Under the pieces are notes generated by a model. That model had not been told where the DNA came from and ran no database searches. It saw nothing but the letters and a program-made list of their open reading frames with translations. From NCBI GenBank assembly GCA_031274075.1, contig JAISQQ010000366.1, positions 1 to 7,951 of the forward strand: a stretch of DNA of 7,951 nt, written 5' to 3'. Origin of the DNA: Accumulibacter sp. (GTDB lineage: Bacteria; Pseudomonadota; Gammaproteobacteria; Burkholderiales; Rhodocyclaceae). Within the stretch, counting starts at the first letter, position 1; each line of letters begins with the position of its first letter. A program made the position numbers and the translations under genes. Positions 7,937-7,951 of this stretch are shown piece by piece.

Positions 7937-7945
7937 ATTATGCCA
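7937..7945 (-). promoter_or_regulatory. Probable extended -10 promoter for pilBCD
   Basis: The minus strand reads TGGCATAAT, an extended -10 with 5 of 6 matches to TATAAT. Transcription would begin near 7930 and give a leader of about 59 nt that includes the tandem repeat and hairpin. The -35 region falls outside the window. A sigma-54 motif was considered, but the GC element at the expected -12 position is absent. Confidence 0.45.
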
Positions 7946-7951
7946 TACTAC

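Overview
The window looks like a chromosomal segment of a GC-rich betaproteobacterium, most likely Rhodocyclales-like. This is inferred from the character of HisB, AspRS and the PilBCD proteins and from the gene order fmdB–DUF502–aspS. No 16S or other direct taxonomic marker is present. Almost all coding capacity is on the minus strand. The high GC content opens many long shadow frames, which are left out.

Left edge (1–1091): the 5' part of hisB (histidine biosynthesis, minus strand, cut by the window edge) reads leftward from a probable promoter near 254–259. Diverging from it on the plus strand is a short two-gene unit: a Phd/YefM-type antitoxin without a visible toxin, and a small cysteine-rich CWC-family protein. 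The 3' end of the CWC gene overlaps, tail to tail, a 25-residue fragment that resembles the C-terminus of the Nudix hydrolase NudB. I read this as a deleted nudB, because nudB is often found next to aspS in betaproteobacteria.

Middle (1092–3830): a minus-strand operon of fmdB (zinc-ribbon protein), a two-helix DUF502 membrane protein and aspS. It is probably driven by a promoter with a perfect TATAAT at 3825–3830. AspRS carries the His and Gly residues associated with the non-discriminating form, which charges both tRNA-Asp and tRNA-Asn.

Right (4025–7951): a compact type IV pilus operon on the minus strand. pilB encodes the assembly ATPase, pilC the inner-membrane platform and pilD the prepilin peptidase/methylase. 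All catalytic motifs are intact. The pilB leader holds a strong hairpin and a tandem 9-bp repeat just upstream of a start codon that has no clear Shine–Dalgarno sequence.

Most of the window is ordinary housekeeping and pilus sequence. I found no convincing new multi-gene system. The best leads are the nudB remnant at a probable rearrangement junction, the toxin-less antitoxin beside a CWC protein, and the pilB leader structure.
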